A stretch of DNA of 64,000 nt, from contig NW_013546919.1 in the NCBI RefSeq assembly GCF_000711695.1, forward strand, positions 1 to 64,000. The letters run 5' to 3'. The position numbers were made by a program, and so were the translations under genes. The notes under the pieces were generated by a model. That model did no database searches. It was not told the DNA's origin and worked only from the letters and a program-made list of their open reading frames with translations. The stretch's first letter is position 1, and each line of letters starts with the position of its first letter. The stretch is from Tilletiaria anomala UBC 951. Its lineage: Eukaryota; Basidiomycota; Exobasidiomycetes; Georgefischeriales; Tilletiariaceae. This document shows positions 63,639 to 64,000 of this stretch, one piece after another.

Positions 63639-64000
63639 GTCGCCGCGGCTGCGGCCAGCAAGGACGATTGCAGGGTAGACGATGATAGCAGACTGAATTC
63701 TCTCACACATAGCATAAGGTACGGAGGATCGAGAATATGTGTGCGTAACGATTGTAGTTGTAGTTATAATTGTAGCTGTCGCCGTCGCCGTCGCCATCGA
63801 CCCAGACTTTCTACCACTGCTGCGGCGGCATCCAGCACCGAGGCCCTCGTCGCAGCGCAAGGCCTTGGCCGCGGACGATAACGATGCATCATAGCGATAG
63901 CATGTATGTGCTTGCATGTCAGCAGGCGGACCGATGGCTGAGTCCTGATAGGGCCACGCCGCGCCCAAGCATCTGCACGGCACACAGTGGCCCACGAGGT
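63639..64000. other. Right edge, no gene seen
   Basis: Contains simple tracts (tgtagttgtag and gtcgccgtcgccgtcgcc near 63760-63797) and presumably the 3' end of the Mgr3-like gene. Nothing else is supported. Confidence 0.45.

Overview
The window looks like nuclear DNA of a basidiomycete fungus, most likely of the smut lineage (Ustilaginomycotina). The evidence is short spliceosomal introns (mostly 62-140 nt, GTRNGT donors), fungus-specific proteins (DASH subunit Ask1, Som1-like, Mgr3-like, a Pmp3 with a fungal tail) and long Ala/Ser-rich disordered segments. The subphylum is inferred from overall protein character, not from a marker gene. Eighteen genes have a recognisable family and were rebuilt exon by exon; in almost all of them reading phase closes exactly across every junction. 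One more long gene is convincing but has no recognised family, and two hypotheticals are weaker.

Layout. 0.7-5.1 kb: makorin-type E3 ligase, galactose-1-phosphate uridylyltransferase, and a divergent centrin-like protein. 5.1-16.5 kb: a gene-poor, repeat-rich block with three worn Ty1/copia fossils (two head to head, then a longer one), a short possible Ty3/gypsy integrase relic, a foldback hairpin and a diverged inverted repeat. 16.5-36 kb: WASP, a long arrestin-fold protein, La, S-adenosylhomocysteine hydrolase, Som1-like, aminopeptidase P, a seven-exon Pmp3, and SAGA subunit Ada3. 36-47.5 kb: phosphoglucose isomerase, a GCK-III Ste20 kinase, Ubc13, Ask1 and V-ATPase subunit E. 48.3-51.4 kb is empty. 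51.4-64 kb: cystathionine gamma-lyase, a weak hypothetical, an even weaker two-exon candidate, a coiled-coil protein, a mitochondrial-type rhomboid and an Mgr3-like TPR protein.

The genes are mainly housekeeping. There are five convergent pairs with short 3' gaps (makorin/GALT, La/SAHH, Ada3/PGI, Ask1/Vma4, coiled-coil/rhomboid) and several divergent promoters. Functional links: SAHH and cystathionine gamma-lyase both serve the methyl cycle and transsulfuration. Rhomboid, Mgr3-like, Som1-like and a possible mitochondrial form of aminopeptidase P all concern mitochondrial protein processing, and rhomboid and Mgr3 share one divergent promoter. I found no CRISPR array, tRNA, rRNA, secondary-metabolite cluster or clear new multigene system. 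The best leads are the apparent catalytic Glu-to-Gln in phosphoglucose isomerase, the degenerate centrin-like protein, the rhomboid/Mgr3 pair, the alternative start of aminopeptidase P and the unexplained hairpins.
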